NCBI GenBank assembly: GCA_019022495.1
Contig: JAFEKR010000026.1
Location: 806,001 to 870,000 of the forward strand
Source of the DNA: Epichloe hybrida
Taxonomy: Eukaryota > Ascomycota > Sordariomycetes > Hypocreales > Clavicipitaceae
Length of the DNA: 64,000 nt
Direction: 5' to 3'
Position numbers and translations under genes: made by a program. This document shows positions 22,201 to 32,687 of the stretch, piece after piece. Position 1 is the stretch's first letter. The number at the start of each line of letters is the position of its first letter. Below the pieces are notes generated by a model that was not told where the DNA came from, ran no database searches, and saw nothing but the letters and a program-made list of their open reading frames with translations.

Positions 22201-23077
22201 TCTCTACCGAAATCATGTCTAGTCTTCTTCTCCTTTCTCCACAGCATCTTTTCGACGACGCTCTGTGTAGAAATACCAGCGTGGTCGCAGCCGGGCAGCC
22301 ATAGAGTGGTCTTTCCGTTCATTCGATTCCATCGGATCATGAGATCTTGCAGCGAGTCACCGAGAGCATGACCCATGTGCAGAGAGCCGGTGACGTTGGG
22401 AGGAGGGTGAACAATGACGAAACTACCGGCTTCCTTGACCTTGCCCTCGGGGGTGAACTCGGGCTTGAAGAAGCCCTCCTTTTCCCACCAGGCATACCAG
22501 GCTGATTCCACGGCGATGGGGTCGTAGGCCTTGAAATTCGGGTCCTCGAACGATCGAATGCGCTTCTTCTCGCCAACGGGCGTATCCTCGACGTATGGGG
22601 GAACAACTTCCTCCGTCTTCTTCTCCTTGGCCTTCTTTTCTTTGGAGGCAGAGTTCGCAGCCATTTGCGCAGCCTTTGCTTTCTTTGCCTCGAGCTTAGC
22701 AGCCTTTTCCGCCTTTCTCCGCTCCTTTTCCACTTTGCGCGCCCACCCATTAGCATCGTTCTCTTGTTGATCATGCTTGACGATGGTCGAAAAATGTTTC
22801 CAGACAAAACCTACAGTCCTTCTCTGACTTCACCTTGGGAGTTCCATCATCATTGGTCGCAGTAGCCTGTGCGGCCTGGTTTACATTCTGCTTCACATTA
22901 GAGTCTGGTGTTGTTGGAGCTCGTCTCGATCGGTGGCGGGGTTGAATATTCAAATCTTACTTCGGCTGCTTCGCTCGGCCCAGCTGCATCGCGTAATGAT
23001 CAGTCTCATGCCTGATTGATAAGCCAGTATATACCAATAGTCTTACCAGGGCCTCCTCGAGTGACGTTGCTTGCCAT
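19286..23077 (-). CDS. VAS1: Valyl-tRNA synthetase (cytosolic form; likely dual-targeted)
   Basis: Nine exons on the minus strand: 23077-23047, 22983-22961, 22887-22815, 22732-22100, 22042-21026, 20955-20496, 20435-20402, 20334-19803 and 19692-19286; all phases close, giving 1069 residues. Class I synthetase motifs are plain: HMGH at about 161-164, KMSKS at about 666-670, and the anticodon-binding domain after it. The C-terminal ~75 residues form the charged coiled coil typical of ValRS. The lysine-rich segment at residues 43-85 is the eukaryotic N-terminal appendix. The AUG at 23077 has a near-perfect context (GCCGCCATGG). Directly upstream and in frame are ~50 codons that resemble a mitochondrial presequence but contain no AUG (see findings); yeast VAS1 makes both cytosolic and mitochondrial enzymes from one gene, so the same is inferred here. 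Exons 1-3 are tiny and rely on splice phase. Confidence 0.95.
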
Positions 23078-23575
23078 GGCGGCACGAGCAGTTGTAGTCA
23101 AGCGTCTTCCCGGGGAAACAGACCGCACCCGAAGTGCTCGAACTGCGAGTCTGAACGTCGTGCTGAAGACTTTTTGCTGAAGCCCAAAATGTAGGGGCTT
23201 CCACGTCTTCTCAAGGGGAGATTTGGACTGGAAGCTCAAAGGCACTGGTGACTCACTTCCGAGTCTCGGCGCGAATGCAACTTGGATCGAAATTTCGAGT
23301 CAGCTGAAGGGTGGGATGAGGAGGGGTTCAAAAAAATGTGGCAGTGCAACGGGATCGGCAGCTTCAGCCACGTTGCCAGCCCCACTCACTCACTTTAGTG
23401 CTGGCCCCTGGGCTCACGAGTCACGACATAAGTCAGTCACCTTCTTCACTTTGATTTCTCCCGAGCCCTCCATGAGATAGTTTGTCCCAACCTTGTATTG
23501 AAACTTCAAATCGATTCATGAACTGTAATAGCACGAAAGACGGCCCGGCAATCAGCGTCGCAGGCCACAGCCAGC
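23078..23575. other. Divergent promoter, VAS1 / mitochondrial unknown gene
   Basis: 498 bp. The left ~200 bases stay open in the VAS1 frame and may be translated as a presequence. A GTGAGTGAGTG element near 23380 resembles a donor for an alternative leader exon. No separate gene is seen. Confidence 0.5.
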
Positions 23576-25245
23576 ATGGTGCTCTTTGCGCCTCGTTGTA
23601 TTTTGAGAAGCTGCCCCCTCCGGCGCTACGTCGCATCAAGGCGCCAGCTATCTACGCTGAAAGCTCCCAATCAAACCAGGTTCTCTTACTATCTACCGTC
23701 CAACGTAGGGGAAGCGATGAATATCAAGTCTTCATGTCACGGTGCTGATTGTTTCCACAGGACAAACCCCAAGAAATCATAGGCAAGCTCCACGGCAATG
23801 CCATACTAGAAAACCCAAAGAAACACAATGCGGCTGTTGTTCTAGCCACGCCAGAATTGGCCAAACAATTAGATGACCCCAACTTCAATTCGGAGTTGGT
23901 CAATCTTCTATCAGCCTCGGAAAGCATCAAAGACTTCCATCTGTTATGTGCTATCGTGGACAATATTGCTCCCGCACTAGGCGAGCCCGTTCCCATGCCA
24001 GGCATATCGGTCCTGCGAGGCGACCTGGATTCGTTACTGCCCAAGCTATGGCAACCAGATCAGCCAGATACGCCAGTTGATAAATTCGAGAGAGATTCGG
24101 TAGCTGCGCTCACATTCAAAGTTGGGCTGTCCACCCAGACTCTCCCCCTTACCCGGACGACGTTCCTCAACAACAGGGCCTCCACGCTCCTGACGAGTCG
24201 GTATGATTTATCTCAAGGAACCCCGAAGCGGAAGCAGAAACGCGACAAGCAATGGCAGAATGTTCACGTGGAGATTGATCAACCGGCGCAATCAGTTGCC
24301 GACTTTGGACTTTGGGCACCGTTATCTCCGGTGACTCGCGCTCGTAAATTAACGGAGAGCTTCGGAAACATCGTACGGGGCATTGAAGCAGGAGGCAAGC
24401 CGGTACCGGCGTCAACGGAGCTGGAAGATGCCGTCAACAGCATGTTTGCACATCAGAGAACCGCTGCGACCACCTCGGGACCGATGGGCGTATGGGCATT
24501 GATCACCCCGGACAAGTCACAGACGAGCTCATGGAGTGCCGAGAATGCTCCTGATCCCTCGGCCATATTACAGGGCAAAGCTGTGACTCGAGGAGACGTT
24601 GAGTCATGTGCCTACTACCTCGAGCAGCAACACCAAGCCGGTAGTCGATTCTACCAAGTCTGTACGTTTGTTTCTTTCTTTCCTTCTTTTTTTCTTCCCT
24701 TCTTCCTCCTAGGATTTTTTCATCAAGAAACGCGAGCTTTTCATCTTACATCTATGCTTGTAGTGAGTGGCGGCGGCGGATGGGGCCCCAAGAAAGGCCT
24801 ACTGTCACTTGATCCACGAGAGACCTACTTCGGCTCATCGGAGGAAGAAGAGATGGAAAAGTTCATGCGAACCATGAGCAATTCTAGTTTCGCGCCCCCT
24901 GGCGCGCACATACAGTTCTTTGTTCCCGCGATGGCATCAGCCGAGACGGTGGCTACTTCCGCGACCGGCATTGTATTTGGAGTCCCACTGACCCCAGAGT
25001 CTGCGCAAGAGTACGATTCCTCCAAGAAGGGATACCTTGTCGCGGACCATTTTGGAGCTCTTTCGACACAAGGCATCTACTCGTCTGTCCGCCCAGACCC
25101 CGGCGCCGATACATGTCACGATTCGAAGCTGAGTGTTCCCGGCTCTAGAATTTATATCGGTAACGCCGGGACCAAAACCGGAGGAATCTTTGGATTTCTT
25201 GGTGGCGGCGGCCTAGCGGATGCTGGGACGATAGCTATGATGTAA
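23576..25245 (+). CDS. Predicted mitochondrial protein of unknown function
   Basis: Three exons (23576-23704, 23761-24661, 24764-25245), 503 residues, phases closing. The N-terminus MVLFAPRCILRSCPLRRYV and the following basic, Ser-rich stretch look like a mitochondrial presequence. I do not recognise the family. Visible blocks include IIGKLHGNAILENPKKHNAA, PMPGISVLRGDLDSLLPKLW, a basic KRKQKRDKQW with FGLWAPLSPVTRARKLTESF, and GGGGWGPKKGLLSLDP across the second splice junction. The C-terminus is Gly-rich (GIFGFLGGGGLADAG). No membrane helix is obvious. The intact frame over a Gly-rich motif and the clean introns argue for a real, conserved gene. The second intron has a TC-rich tract. It is transcribed divergently from VAS1, whose product is also partly mitochondrial. 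Confidence 0.75.
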
Positions 25246-25980
25246 AAGAAAGGAAACACGCTTTGGATCTGCCAAAAACACCCTGTGCCATGTACCAGCT
25301 GCAACTATAAAACTTGCATCCTTACATGATCTAGAAGCTTCATGACAAAAGAAACCAATCATGTGTAAATCTCTATCCCATGTTTTTCTTCCTCCTTTCC
25401 AATCCTTCCGCCATCGCAAAGGGCACATCTTCACAGGTGCCCCCCCCCCCCCTCCCTTTTTCCTTTTGCCCATCTTTTCCTCGCCCATGCGCAACGAACC
25501 TATGCACACCAGCTTTGCCCCTGAACAACTGCTCGCCTTTCCAAATACATACGCCATGGCCTTGGCAGATGAGGGGGACACTGTATTTAGGTCCACTCGC
25601 TGGCCGTTCCCCCTGACAGAGCATCTGCGATGCGCTGAGCTGTAGTGGCTTGCGCACCGCGTGGAGGCACGACGGAGACATGTTTATCGAAACAACGCCT
25701 GGTGGCATAACAGTCCGTGTATGAAGCTGGGGATGTGACCGACGAGCAGTCATCACACGGGATCTACTCATGCTTTACCATGAGATTGGCTTGCAGTAAA
25801 AGTAAACTGAAAAAAAAAAAAGCCGAATCCTTACAATTGATTATAAATTCTAGCGCGTGAACTGATGATGAGCCCGCGTGTCATTGTTACCCGTTCGTTT
25901 CATGCACAAGATGACTGAAGCTTAACCGAAAGATGCCCCCCCCCTAGGTGGTGTCCCCAAACATTGACGTAGAGATGTCC
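25246..25980. other. Convergent 3' flank, mitochondrial unknown gene / YRA1
   Basis: 735 bp between facing stop codons, with a C12 tract at 25440-25451, an A12 tract near 25810 and a C8 tract near 25935. The forward and reverse open frames here lack any recognisable motif. No gene is supported. Confidence 0.5.
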
Positions 25981-27564
25981 TTATTCAATCATGTCAATGT
26001 CATCATTTCCAGCGGCTGGAGCATCAGCGGCTGGAACTGCACCATTTACAGGAGCCTCGGCTGCGGGAGCGGCATCGTTGCTGCCACCCCCAAAGTAGTC
26101 TGCCATCTCCGCGTCCAGCTCCTCCTGCGTCTTCTTGGCACGAGGGTTGCTTCGAGCATCCCCACGACCCCCGCGGCCACTCTCCTGCGCATTCTCTTCA
26201 CGCCGAGCACCTGGACGTCGTCCTTCCCCTCGCCCTCCTCGACGACGGGGCATGGGGCTTCTGGATCGTTCACCGGGTACATATCTATCGATGCCCTTAC
26301 GAGCCACGTCATCATCTCCGCCTCTACGCCGGGGAGACGTGGAACGAGGACCTCGACCGCCAGGGTTCGAAATTCGCTCTGACAGTGGTCGCCCAGGCAT
26401 GATGGCAGTATCGAATGGGTTGCGAGATGGCAAAAACGTTAAACGAATTGGCTGGCCTGAAATCATCAGTCAGAGGTGTTTCATGTGTAAAGATTCAGTC
26501 TTCGGCGGGGACAAACCATTCGCGTTGGCTCCGTCGAATTGCCGAATAGCATCCTCAGCATCTTCCTTTCGTTCATACGTGACATAGGCAGTGCCTTCGG
26601 ATCGCCCTGCGCGGTCGTATCGCAGATTCAGTTTGGTGACAGTGCCAATTCTTGAGAAGAGTTCCTGGGCTGATGTCAGACTGGGCTACCATCAGGGCTG
26701 ATTTGAGGAGAGCTTACATCCAGATCCTCCTCTGTAAGGTCGTAATGAATATTATCGATGCGGATTTTCGAACCGGTCTCGCTGTCAAAGGTGATTAGGA
26801 ATAAATCCACAAGCTGATTGTTTTGGGAGTTGCCCGTCCTGGCACGAGCTTACTTTGATGGCGACTGACGACGGCGTCGAGGGGCTGGAGCTCGGCGAGA
26901 ATCTAAAAATCCATGAGTTCGAGGTCCAGATAGGCGTCGCGACTCGAATACTCACCACTCTCGTCATACCGATCATGAACCCATTCGCTTGATCTTGATC
27001 AGCTGGAAAGTCGCCGCGCGTCCATGTGGGCGAACAACAACTTACCTATCCAAGTTTCGAGGTTCGTCGCGGGTTGACTGTTGGGGGGGGGGGGGGGGGC
27101 AAGAGCTGGTTAGCGTTACGTCTAGGGAGAATGCACTGTCCGCATCGTCAAGGCTCTCTGTGTATCGAGTCGACAAGTTCAGAGTCAAGCAAGGCCAGCC
27201 CGCTGGCTGTACAGTCGCATGGAGAGGAGGGTTGTGCAACCTGGGGAGGCCGGTGTCAGAGGTGGCCAGTGGAAGGCAAACTATGAGGACAAACCTTTCT
27301 TACCCCGTCTCGGGGATACTCATTTCGGTCGCGACGGCGGTTATCTCGCCCGCCGCTACGGTTTGGACGACCATTGCTGCGCTGCAGAGACGGTTAGCTT
27401 GGGTGGTTCGGGGACTTGGGACTTGGGACTTGGGACTTGGGAATTGGGAATTGGGAATTGGGCAGACAGGGCGCACGCCGAGGGAGGGGAATGGGTGGTT
27501 TTTGAGGACTTCATACCTTGTCAGCGATGATCTCGTCGAGGCCACGATCCATGTTGTCGGACAT
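25981..27564 (-). CDS. YRA1: mRNA export adaptor Yra1/ALY (REF family)
   Basis: Eight exons on the minus strand: 27564-27517, 27381-27304, 27077-27046, 26987-26956, 26902-26854, 26781-26718, 26664-26517 and 26456-25981; phases close to 308 residues. The N-terminus MSDNMDRGLDEIIADK carries the short UAP56/Sub2-binding motif (UBM). An Arg/Gly-rich linker follows. The RRM spans about residues 83-160, with RNP2 IRIDNIHYDL and RNP1-like GRSEGTAYVTY. The C-terminal arginine-rich region contains SPRRRGG and MPRRRGGRGE repeats. A second UBM-type helix KKTQEELDAEMADYF lies near the C-terminus. The protein couples transcription and splicing to nuclear export by bridging the TREX complex and Mex67-Mtr2. 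Eight exons for 308 residues is unusually split; REF genes in yeast are autoregulated through an intron, so intron-based control is plausible. Confidence 0.95.
27411..27462. repeat. 7-bp tandem repeat in YRA1 intron 1
   Basis: Four copies of GGGACTT followed by three of GGGAATT, inside the first intron (27516-27382) of YRA1. In the transcript sense the repeat is AAGTCCC/AATTCCC. Confidence 0.85.
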
Positions 27565-28156
27565 TTTAGATGACGGTCGATGATTGAGCTGCTGCTGCTG
27601 CAGAGGTGTTGAGAGTTGTGAGAGGTGTGAGAGATGAAGGGTGAGACCCTGGGCAGACAGACGCAGACGGTCTCCCGAGCCGGTGATTTGACGAGGCTGG
27701 CTGAGAGGGCGCAAGCAACAAACGAGCTCGTCGTGGGTGGATTCCGCAGTTCACCCACCTTTGCATCCACCTTTCATCCCATTCTTCATTCTCGCTCCAT
27801 TTTACGGAGTAATAATATTGCTGCTCCCTTTTAGTCCCGGCAACGTTAACCGCCGCCGCCGCCGCCCCCCCGTCTTGCACGCGTCCACATCATCCCCTTG
27901 CCAATTCTATTTGCCGGTGCGCATTTGCAAGTTGGTTGTATTAATAGTGTGAGCGTGCCAATTTGCCAATCCAGGTCGGTCGCACCGGACTCGACTCGCT
28001 CGTCCCCTTCATGCCACTTTGCACCTGCATGTCGATCTGACCACACATGCCATCGTCGCAACTCGCCTCTGCCACGTAAATCGCGAATCGAATCGAGGCG
28101 GCACGGCACGGCACGGCACTTCTCCCCTCGACAATATCCCATCAGCAGCAGACTCC
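27565..28156. other. Divergent promoter, YRA1 / MNN9
   Basis: 592 bp with CAG-type repeat near 27585-27602, a TACGGAGTA motif (27803-27811), a CCGCCGCCGCC run near 27851, and GGCACGGCACGGCAC direct repeats near 28105. No gene is seen. Confidence 0.5.
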
Positions 28157-29338
28157 ATGGCTCGACCCATGGGGTCAGTCCGCCTCAAGAAGGCAAGCCC
28201 ATGTACTCTCGTTCTGGGCGTCGTTCTTTGCATCTTCATCCTCTTCTTTCTCATTTCTCCCTCAAGTCCTGCCAAGTCGGCTCGCTCGAAAGCTGTCACT
28301 GCGCAGCATCACTTGTCGCCGCCGACTTCGCCCTACAGGAAGTCCAACACGAAATCGGGACTGCAGACGGCGCCGCCACCTGTCGTTCGCTACAACCTCA
28401 ACAATGTCACCATCACACCGAATCCGATAGAGAACCAGGAGCACGTTCTTATCCTGACCCCGATGGCCCGCTTCTATCAGGAATACTGGGACAACCTGTC
28501 GCGCCTTAGCTACCCTCACGAACTCATCACACTCGGTTTCATTCTTCCCAAGACCAAGGAGGGCAATGCCGCCACGGCCGCCCTGCAGCAGCAGATCCAA
28601 AAGACCCAGAAGCATGGACCCGACAAGGATCGATTCAAGAGCATCATTATTCTGCGCCAGGACTTCGAACCGGCGATTGTATCGCAAGATGAGGCCGAAC
28701 GTCACAAAATGTCCAACCAAAAGAACAGACGCGCCGTCATGGCCAAGGCTCGCAACTCCCTGCTCTTCACCACTTTGGGGCCCGCCACCTCATGGGTGCT
28801 GTGGTTGGACTCTGACATTATTGAAACGCCGCCCACGTTGATTCAGGATCTTGCCAAGCATGACAAAGACATCATTGTCCCCAATTGCTTCCAAAGATAC
28901 TACAATGATGAAAAGAAGAAGCTTGATGAACGGCCTTATGACTTCAACAGCTGGCAAGACAGCGATGTAGCCCTGCAGATGGCCTCCAAGATGGGCCCTG
29001 ATGAAATTCTGCTCGAGGGTTATGCCGAGATGCCCACCTACCGCACTCTGATGGCCTACATGACAACGGATGGCGGTGACAAAAACTTGGCCGTACCGCT
29101 CGATGGTGTTGGTGGCACTGCCCTGTTCGTCAAGGCTGATGTTCACCGAGATGGTGCCATGTTCCCTCCCTTCCCATTCTATCATCTTATCGAGACAGAG
29201 GGATTTGCCAAGATGGCCAAGCGATTAGGGTGGCAACCATATGGTCTTCCAAATTACAGAGTAAGGACATACCGGCGCGAAATTGGCATGGCGATGAATA
29301 AACTAACTCGAACCTAGATCTACCACTATAATGAATAA
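28157..29338 (+). CDS. MNN9: Golgi alpha-1,6-mannosyltransferase subunit Mnn9 (Anp1 family)
   Basis: Exons 28157-29260 and 29318-29338 give 374 residues. The N-terminus is a type II signal anchor: a short basic stretch, then SPCTLVLGVVLCIFILFFLI at about 14-33. The luminal part is an Anp1/Mnn9/Van1 family GT62 domain, with ILTPMARFYQEYWDNLSRL, the metal-binding DSD in WVLWLDSDIIETP near residue 218, IVPNCFQRYYND and LDGVGGTALFVKADVHRDGA. The protein ends in YHYNE, the usual Mnn9 C-terminus, provided by a 7-codon last exon. It is a core subunit of mannan polymerase I and II in the cis-Golgi, extending the N-glycan outer chain on cell-wall mannoproteins. Van1 and Anp1 are paralogues; the short length and C-terminus favour Mnn9. 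Confidence 0.93.
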
Positions 29339-29834
29339 GAGACGATTTCATCAATTCTCATGGCAAAAAAAAAAAAAAAAAGGGAGGGGAGAGAAGGGGT
29401 TGACGTCTGAGCCTGTTTGGCGCAGGGTAACGCGCAGGGGAGGAGGTTATGCTGTAGCCTCTTCTGCTTTTTCTCTTATGATTGTCATGCCGCATTGAAG
29501 AGGCTTCAAGGTACAAAAAAACACAAGTTGGTGGCAGGTGACAGGGAGGTCAAGGGGACCTCACCCATCCAGCACGGCCAATTTTGAATGGAGGTGTACT
29601 TTACGTAGTCGACATGACTACACTCGGACCTGGAGTTCATGTGTTGCTAGCATATCTTATCGATTCTGATCATTTTCTTCTCATGTCACGGGTTAATGTT
29701 TTGAACACATTACTGCCGGCCAAATCCCAGGGACGATTGCCAATTGAGGAAGGACACGACACGCATGGAAATAAACTGCAGATAAAGACGACTTTCATCA
29801 AATGTATCCCCCGCCGCCCCATCAACTTGCACCA
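29339..29834. other. Convergent 3' flank, MNN9 / PEX4
   Basis: 496 bp between facing stops. An A17 tract lies near 29366-29382. No gene is recognised. Confidence 0.55.
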
Positions 29835-30521
29835 TCAAACACCATCGTACCTCCCCCCCTCATCCGCACACCAACACTCGACCAACTTCCTCGTCCCAAT
29901 GACATCGCCCCCCCTCAGCAGCGCCGCCACATCCACGTTGAGCGGGCTATCCGTCTCCGGACAACTCAGCAGCATGCGCACCGCGCGCACGCACTCCAGC
30001 ACGCTGTACGCGGGCGTCCACGCGTCCTTGAGCAGGTCGAGGCATATCTCGCCGCTGGCCAGCCCAACATTCGGGTGCACGACGGGGGTGACGAAGCGCA
30101 TCTTGGGCGCCTGGAGGGGGTACGCGTTTGGTATGGCAATGGAGATGAGCCATCTGCCCGCTGCGCGGCACAAGAACAAGTCAGCTCCTGGCCTCCCTTA
30201 CCCTCGAGAAGCTCCTTGTTTGTGAAGGGGAGAACAATGTCGAAGAGCTCTGCCACACGCAAAGTTGACGGTGTCTCGCGGGGGAAAGGGGGAGGGGGTT
30301 TGTTCCAACTCACCATCGTAGCCTGCACCGACGCCCCTTCCGTTGATGACGGCCTCCCATGTTAACAGGTCTCCTTCGCTAACGGGCCCGAGCCTCTCTA
30401 TGCCCGTTTCCTCGCGCTGCTCCTTGCGCCATGTGTCGAGCTCTTTGATGAGGCGCTTCGTGGCTGTGGCTGTTTTGGATGACCCTGTGCTGCTGCGACT
30501 GGGGGATCTGGTGCGTGGCAT
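29835..30521 (-). CDS. PEX4: Peroxisomal ubiquitin-conjugating enzyme Pex4
   Basis: Three exons (30521-30314, 30249-30202, 30160-29835) encode 193 residues; phases close. The UBC fold is clear: TATKRLIKELDTWRKEQREE as helix 1, WLISIAIPNAYPLQAPKMRF, and the catalytic cysteine at about residue 125 in SGEICLDLLKDAWTPAYSV. The linker GVGAGYDELFDIVLPF replaces the usual strand and matches filamentous Pex4. The C-terminus is long relative to yeast Pex4 (183). With its membrane anchor Pex22, Pex4 monoubiquitinates the import receptor Pex5 on a cysteine so that it can be recycled from the peroxisomal membrane. The first ~20 residues are Ser/Thr/Arg-rich with no membrane segment, consistent with recruitment by Pex22. 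It faces MNN9 tail to tail. Confidence 0.93.
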
Positions 30522-31305
30522 TTTTGGATGAAAAGTTGTTCTTAGCTACAATGCGTGCCGTGCCCGGGGACGCGATGATGATTTGCCCGGGAAGGATGGA
30601 TGCGGGCGTGAAACTTCGAGGTGAGGTGAGGTGAGGTGGGGCACCCCCACTCACTGTATCACGGGCCAATTACCTGCGAGCCGTCGTTCTGGCCGCTTCC
30701 CTTCCAACTTCCTCCACAGCAAAGGAGGCCGTGATTGACGAGTTGGACATGATTTGCGCACGAGAGCGAATATAGTGACTCTTGGAGAACAACACTGGAG
30801 AGAAAATTGATGCTCTGGCACCCCGCGTGTGGGAGGGAGTACGCCATCCATTCATCGCAGGACGCTGAATTGGTCTCAGACTCAGACTCTCAACCAACCC
30901 TGGACTTGGAGACGACCAAGCGACCTGCGGGTAGTATTCATGTACTACTTACTCTCCGCTACCGATAACAGGCGAATTCCAGCAATCCAAGCATGCCAAG
31001 ACCTGTTCTCCGTTCGCGTCCATTGACGAGGGCTAGAGGAATAGGCACAGCATCCGGATGTTATACTCAATCACTCTGTTTCCGAATATCGCTCGGTATT
31101 GCCGTAAGCAGCAACGCCCTACGTAGATCAAGCTTACATAGGAACGGGAATCGGGTACTTATGTACTTGCCAATGGACAAGTCTGTGCCTGGTATGACGT
31201 CATGTCTTCACTTGCTGCAATTCACCCTCATCTGTTCACACCAAGGTTTGCCAATCTACAAATACTAATATCAATGCGCCATAAGTTTGACCAACCCTCT
31301 CACTC
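30522..31305. other. Intergenic region upstream of PEX4
   Basis: 784 bp containing the PEX4 promoter (left) and the 3' end of the next minus-strand gene (right). A GAGGT direct repeat (GAGGTGAGGTGAGGT) occurs near 30620. No gene is supported. Confidence 0.5.
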
Positions 31306-32514
31306 TCACTTCTTCTTTTTCTTCCCCGCCATCTGTTTTCGTTTTACAGGAGACGACGACGACTTCTTCTTGCTTTTTGTCCGCTCAGGCGACTCTTCGA
31401 CTATAATGGCCTCGCTTCTCCCCCGGCCCCTCGTTCTCCCACCCGGGTCCCGAATCTGCGCCCCGTTGCCTCCATCATCACTCGTGCTCTCCTCGCTGGT
31501 GGGACTGCCCTCCTCGCTGGTGTACTCGTCGTAGCTGGCCCGCCTTGATCCGTGGCGGCTCCTAGCTGCAGCGGGAGTCGTCGTTCCTCGGCGCTGCTCG
31601 TACACAATCTCTGGAGGGCCCGACACATGCCGTCGAGAGGCGGCCGCAGCGCCAGGAAGATAAGGCACGCGCGGACCCGCTGTCTGGAACTGGAATGGGT
31701 TCAGGGTGTTGTTGTGAGGTCGACTGCTGGTGGCCGAGGCCTCGTCCCGGGGAGATCCTCTTGACGAGCGTGGTCGATTTGCAGATGATGGCCGCGAAAC
31801 GTAATCGTACTCTTCACGAGCCCGACTAGATGGCCCTTGTGATGTTGTTGTACCCGCCCGGGGCCGCGAGCGAGACGCAGAAGGTGGTGGGAAATAGCCC
31901 ATGGGCGGATATCCTTGTTGGTCACGACCATCGGGCGGCAGGTCGTTGGCTGCCCTCTGTCGAGGCAGGGAATCCTGTCGAGGAGGAAATTCTGCCGATG
32001 ATGATAGAGATGATTTCTTCTTGCGTGATGTCGGTGCCAGCTGTGTCAGGGGCACAGCCATTCGCTGCTCCTTGGCCTTCTTCTTATCACTTCCGCTGCC
32101 CGAATTGCGCTTCTTCCTCTGCCTCGCCCGTTCTTCCTCTTCCTCTTTCACACGCTTCAAGTATCGCCCGTATGCTTCAAGTTCTTGCTTGTTGAGATGT
32201 ACGTCAGTTTCGCCCATGGCCTGGGCTCGACCAATGAGCTGCAAAGCCGATCGAACCAACACCACTTCTCTTTCCTCTGAAGTAAGGCGAGCCAAGTACC
32301 TGCTCGAACCATCGTCGTCGTCGTCGTCATCCTCTTCCTCTTCCTCTTCGTCTTCCTCTTCCTCTTCGCCATAACTCTCACTTGAATCAGAATCGCCATC
32401 CTCGTCTTCCGAATCGCTGTACTGCCGGCGGCGATATGTGCCACTTTTCCGATCACCCAAGTCTATACCCGTAAAATGAAGAGAATCGCTGACGAACCGC
32501 GTGTTACGCCGCAT
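31306..32514 (-). CDS. Acidic/basic low-complexity protein of unknown function
   Basis: An open frame from the first ATG at 32514 gives 402 residues. The N-terminal part (MRRNTRFVSDSLHFTGIDLG) is followed by a very acidic tract of Asp/Glu (about residues 35-65), then a helical region with SEEREVVLVRSALQLIGRAQ and MGETDVHLNKQELEAYGRYL, and a long Arg/Ser/Pro-rich disordered tail ending in Lys-rich KSKKKSSSS and KKKKK. This composition suggests a nuclear, perhaps chromatin- or RNA-associated protein, but I do not recognise the family. Upstream of the ATG the frame stays open for about 66 codons with coding-like sequence (for example DAAHYSFWGNDPRVEELE) and no ATG, so the true start is probably in another exon. 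The upstream end lies only a few bases from the stop of the PRA1 gene on the same strand. Confidence 0.65.
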   Translation of the reverse strand: MRRNTRFVSDSLHFTGIDLGDRKSGTYRRRQYSDSEDEDGDSDSSESYGEEEEEDEEEEEEDDDDDDDGSSRYLARLTSEEREVVLVRSALQLIGRAQAMGETDVHLNKQELEAYGRYLKRVKEEEEERARQRKKRNSGSGSDKKKAKEQRMAVPLTQLAPTSRKKKSSLSSSAEFPPRQDSLPRQRAANDLPPDGRDQQGYPPMGYFPPPSASRSRPRAGTTTSQGPSSRAREEYDYVSRPSSANRPRSSRGSPRDEASATSSRPHNNTLNPFQFQTAGPRVPYLPGAAAASRRHVSGPPEIVYEQRRGTTTPAAARSRHGSRRASYDEYTSEEGSPTSEESTSDDGGNGAQIRDPGGRTRGRGRSEAIIVEESPERTKSKKKSSSSPVKRKQMAGKKKKK

Positions 32515-32687
32515 AGCCAACCCGACGCCTTGTGTATCCGTGTCTTCACCCTCCGTCTCCAACTCTTCGACTCTGGGGTCATTGCCCCAAAAACTGTAGT
32601 GCGCAGCATCCCCGTCTGTTTTCCTCCGCCCGCGCCTCGATGGTCTTCCCCATTGGGGCGCAAATTTGGGAGCTCGCGGCCGACCAC

